A stretch of 60,711 nucleotides of DNA. Source: an uncultured Eubacterium sp. Its GTDB lineage: Bacteria > Bacillota > Clostridia > Lachnospirales > Lachnospiraceae. The number at the start of each line of letters is the position of its first letter. Position 1 is the stretch's first letter. The stretch lies in NCBI GenBank assembly GCA_910589665.1, contig CAJUTR010000009.1, positions 27,500-88,210 on the forward strand. Direction: 5' to 3'. Below, piece after piece: positions 58,755 to 60,711 of the stretch. The position numbers and the translations under genes were made by a program. Below the pieces are notes generated by a model, which made no database searches, had not been told where the DNA came from, and saw only the letters and a list, made by a program, of their open reading frames with translations.

Positions 58755-60326
58755 GTGCCAGAGTTGAGTATTGGATTCATCGTTGGTGCGGTTGTCGTAA
58801 TCCTTGCTCTTATTGCAATTACAGCACTGATTGTATGGAAAAGTGCGATCGCTTACCGGATCAAAGTCGGAGAAGCGAAGGTTGGAAGTGCAGAAGAGAA
58901 GGCAAGAGAGATTATAGATGATGCATTGAAAACGGCAGAAACCAAAAAACGCGAGGCTCTTTTAGAGGCCAAAGAGGAAAACCTGAAGGCCAAAAATGAT
59001 CTTGACCGAGAGACGAAAGAGCGAAGGGCGGAGATCCAGCGCTATGAAAAAAGAGTGCTGGCGAAAGAAGAAACTTTGGACAAGAAACTGGATGCACTCG
59101 AGAAACGGGAATCGAAACTTTCATCCAAGATGGCGGATCTTGAAAAAGAGAAAGAAAAGGTGGAAGAACTCCGCCAAAGCCATTTAAGTGAGTTGGAGAA
59201 GATTTCTGGTCTCACCTCCGAGCAGGCGAAGGATTATTTATTGAGAACTGTGGAAGAAGATGTCAAACATGAAACCGCAGTTTTAGTAAAGGAATTGGAA
59301 CGTCAGGCAAAGGACGACGCGGACAAAAAGGCAAAAGAATACATTATCAATGCGATCCAGAAGTGCGCAGCAGATCATGTTTCGGAAGCTACGATTTCAG
59401 TCGTTCCGTTGCCGGGTGATGAGATGAAGGGCAGGATCATTGGCCGAGAGGGAAGAAATATACGTACTCTCGAGAATCTGACAGGCATTGACCTCATCAT
59501 AGACGATACGCCGGAAGCAGTTATATTATCCGGTTTTGATCCGATTCGTCGAGAAATAGCCAGAATTGCTTTGGAAAAATTGATTGTCGATGGCAGGATC
59601 CATCCTGCAAGAATCGAGGAAATGGTTGAAAAAGCAAAAAAAGAAGTTGAAACACTGATTCGTGAAGAAGGAGACGCAGCGGCGCTCGAAGTTGGTGTAC
59701 ACGGGATTCATCCCGAGCTGATCCGCCTTCTAGGTAAAATGAGGTTTCGTACAAGTTATGGTCAAAATGCGTTAAAACATTCGATTGAAGTAGCACATCT
59801 GTCTGGACTACTTGCGGGAGAGTTTGGAGCGGATGTCCGCATGGCGAAACGAGCCGGCTTGCTGCATGATATCGGAAAGTCGGTTGACCATGATATGGAA
59901 GGTTCCCACATACAGTTGGGAGTCGAACTGTGCCGCAAGTACAAAGAATCTTCACTAGTGATCAATGCGGTTGAGGCCCATCATGGGGATGTGGAACCGG
60001 AAAGCATGATCGCTTGTATCGTGCAGGCATCGGATGCTATATCGGCAGCACGTCCGGGTGCCAGAAGAGAAACGCTAGAAACCTACACGAATCGATTGAA
60101 ACAGTTGGAGGATATTTCAAATGCCTTTAAGGGCGTTGACAAATCTTTTGCCATTCAGGCAGGTAGAGAAGTTCGAGTCATTGTAGTTCCAGATCAGGTT
60201 AGCGATGATGATATGGTTCTGTTAGCTAGGGATATATCGAAACAGATTGAATCCGAGCTGCAGTATCCGGGTCAGATCAAAGTGAACGTGGTCCGTGAAT
60301 CCAGAGTGGTAGATTATGCGAAATAA
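58755..60326 (+). CDS. rny: Ribonuclease Y
   Basis: GTG start with AAGGAGGTG upstream; 523 residues. A membrane helix (VGAVVVILALIAITALIVW), a long coiled coil (40-200), a KH domain (MKGRIIGREGRNIRTLENLTG) and an HD domain (GLLHDIGKSVDHDMEGSH, VEAHHGDVEPES). It begins mRNA decay at the membrane. Confidence 0.97.
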   Translation: MPELSIGFIVGAVVVILALIAITALIVWKSAIAYRIKVGEAKVGSAEEKAREIIDDALKTAETKKREALLEAKEENLKAKNDLDRETKERRAEIQRYEKRVLAKEETLDKKLDALEKRESKLSSKMADLEKEKEKVEELRQSHLSELEKISGLTSEQAKDYLLRTVEEDVKHETAVLVKELERQAKDDADKKAKEYIINAIQKCAADHVSEATISVVPLPGDEMKGRIIGREGRNIRTLENLTGIDLIIDDTPEAVILSGFDPIRREIARIALEKLIVDGRIHPARIEEMVEKAKKEVETLIREEGDAAALEVGVHGIHPELIRLLGKMRFRTSYGQNALKHSIEVAHLSGLLAGEFGADVRMAKRAGLLHDIGKSVDHDMEGSHIQLGVELCRKYKESSLVINAVEAHHGDVEPESMIACIVQASDAISAARPGARRETLETYTNRLKQLEDISNAFKGVDKSFAIQAGREVRVIVVPDQVSDDDMVLLARDISKQIESELQYPGQIKVNVVRESRVVDYAK

Positions 60327-60351
60327 ATGGGTGAATGACATCTAAAATGTC

Positions 60352-60386
60352 AACCTGCTGTATGGTGTGAAATACAGCAGGTTTTT
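60352..60386 (+). terminator. Terminator after rny
   Basis: AACCTGCTGTAT pairs with ATACAGCAGGTT, followed by TTTGTTTTG. Confidence 0.85.
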
Positions 60387-60435
60387 GTTTTGTTTGGAAC
60401 GGTCCGATCCCATCTTTTTTACTGCAATCGGTTTC

Positions 60436-60711
60436 TTAGTCATACTGGATCGTCTTCTCCGTGTATTTACGTTCCATGTCGTGACGGATCTTTCTGTTTT
60501 CAACTGTTTCGAAAAGAATCGAAAAATCATAATCGGCAGGATATAACTTCTCAGCTGCCACATGAAGCTTCACTCTCTTGTGATTGATCCATATTTTTTT
60601 CCAGGAAGCTGTACACCGAGAACACCTTTTTCGTTGATCGGTTCGTATACGATACCGATTTTTTTACTTTATAGGAAATTCCGACTTTTTGTGGCACAAA
60701 GAAAAGCGTAT
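60436..60711 (-). pseudogene. Possible decayed or partial gene at the right edge
   Basis: On the minus strand three frames each read protein-like pieces in turn: LFFVPQKVGISYKVKK, then IGIVYEPINEKGVLGVQLPG to a TGA, then VKLHVAAEKLYPADYDFSIL to a TAA at 60436-60438. That order suggests one gene with frameshifts, or short unrelated frames. The last piece (60436-60573, GTG start, 45 residues) could be a small gene but lacks a ribosome site. Family not recognised; the window ends here. Confidence 0.3.

Noticed and set aside
44600..60711. rRNA or tRNA genes in the core region
   Set aside because: No cloverleaf with a T-loop GTTCRANNC and matched acceptor stem, and no rRNA-like sequence, was found between genes.

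Overview
The window looks like the chromosome of a spore-forming Lachnospiraceae-type Firmicute carrying a large inserted mobile region. The evidence is the spore-coat cotJAB genes, AGGAGG ribosome sites, the recA-recX-rny order, a reverse rubrerythrin and a short clostridial-type tyrosine recombinase. Names are by motif and family recognition from the sequence alone.

Layout. (1) 1-11.4 kb, accessory: two inverted copies of a short variable lectin-like cassette (545-763 and 10725-10943), two paralogous secreted transglutaminase-like proteins, a possible broken zinc-finger/membrane gene, a small tyrosine recombinase, a RelB/ParE-type toxin-antitoxin pair, and a minus-strand operon for a TPR-like membrane protein and a 1080-residue surface protein that resembles those of Saccharibacteria (TM7) rather than Firmicutes. 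(2) 11.45 kb: a LytTR response regulator without a kinase. (3) 12.3-44.6 kb: an HK97-type siphophage prophage. It has two repressors with divergent promoters, a mosaic of tiny early genes with a 475-bp duplication, an HUH Rep-like protein, a methylase, HicAB, lysis genes, terminase, portal, protease, capsid and connectors, a frameshifted tail chaperone, a tape measure with a 119-residue tandem repeat, tail-tip genes, and a moron flanked by direct repeats. (4) 44.6-60.7 kb: core chromosome: cotJA, cotJB and a truncated cotJC, a Fur/PerR regulator, reverse rubrerythrin, a P-loop kinase-like gene, a MerR/GyrI regulator, NfeD and SPFH proteins, argF, citrate synthase, coaX, dusB, a chemoreceptor, recA, recX and rny.

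Main observation: the mobile region ends inside cotJC. After cotJA and cotJB a normal cotJC begins with its own ribosome site, reads 32 conserved-looking residues, then runs into element DNA and a stop. The 3' part of cotJC is not in the window, so the inserted region probably continues beyond the left edge. Elements that interrupt sporulation genes and excise in the mother cell are established (skin in sigK, SP-beta in spsM); this is a candidate of that kind.

Second observation: the 1-11 kb region holds what looks like a cassette-variation locus. Two coding cassettes in opposite orientation have identical ends and strongly diverged centres. A shared extended -10 promoter lies almost on a start codon at two places, and a 10-base homopolymer sits at a gene junction in the TM7-like operon. 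Transfer from Saccharibacteria, or a chimeric assembly, must be told apart with reads.
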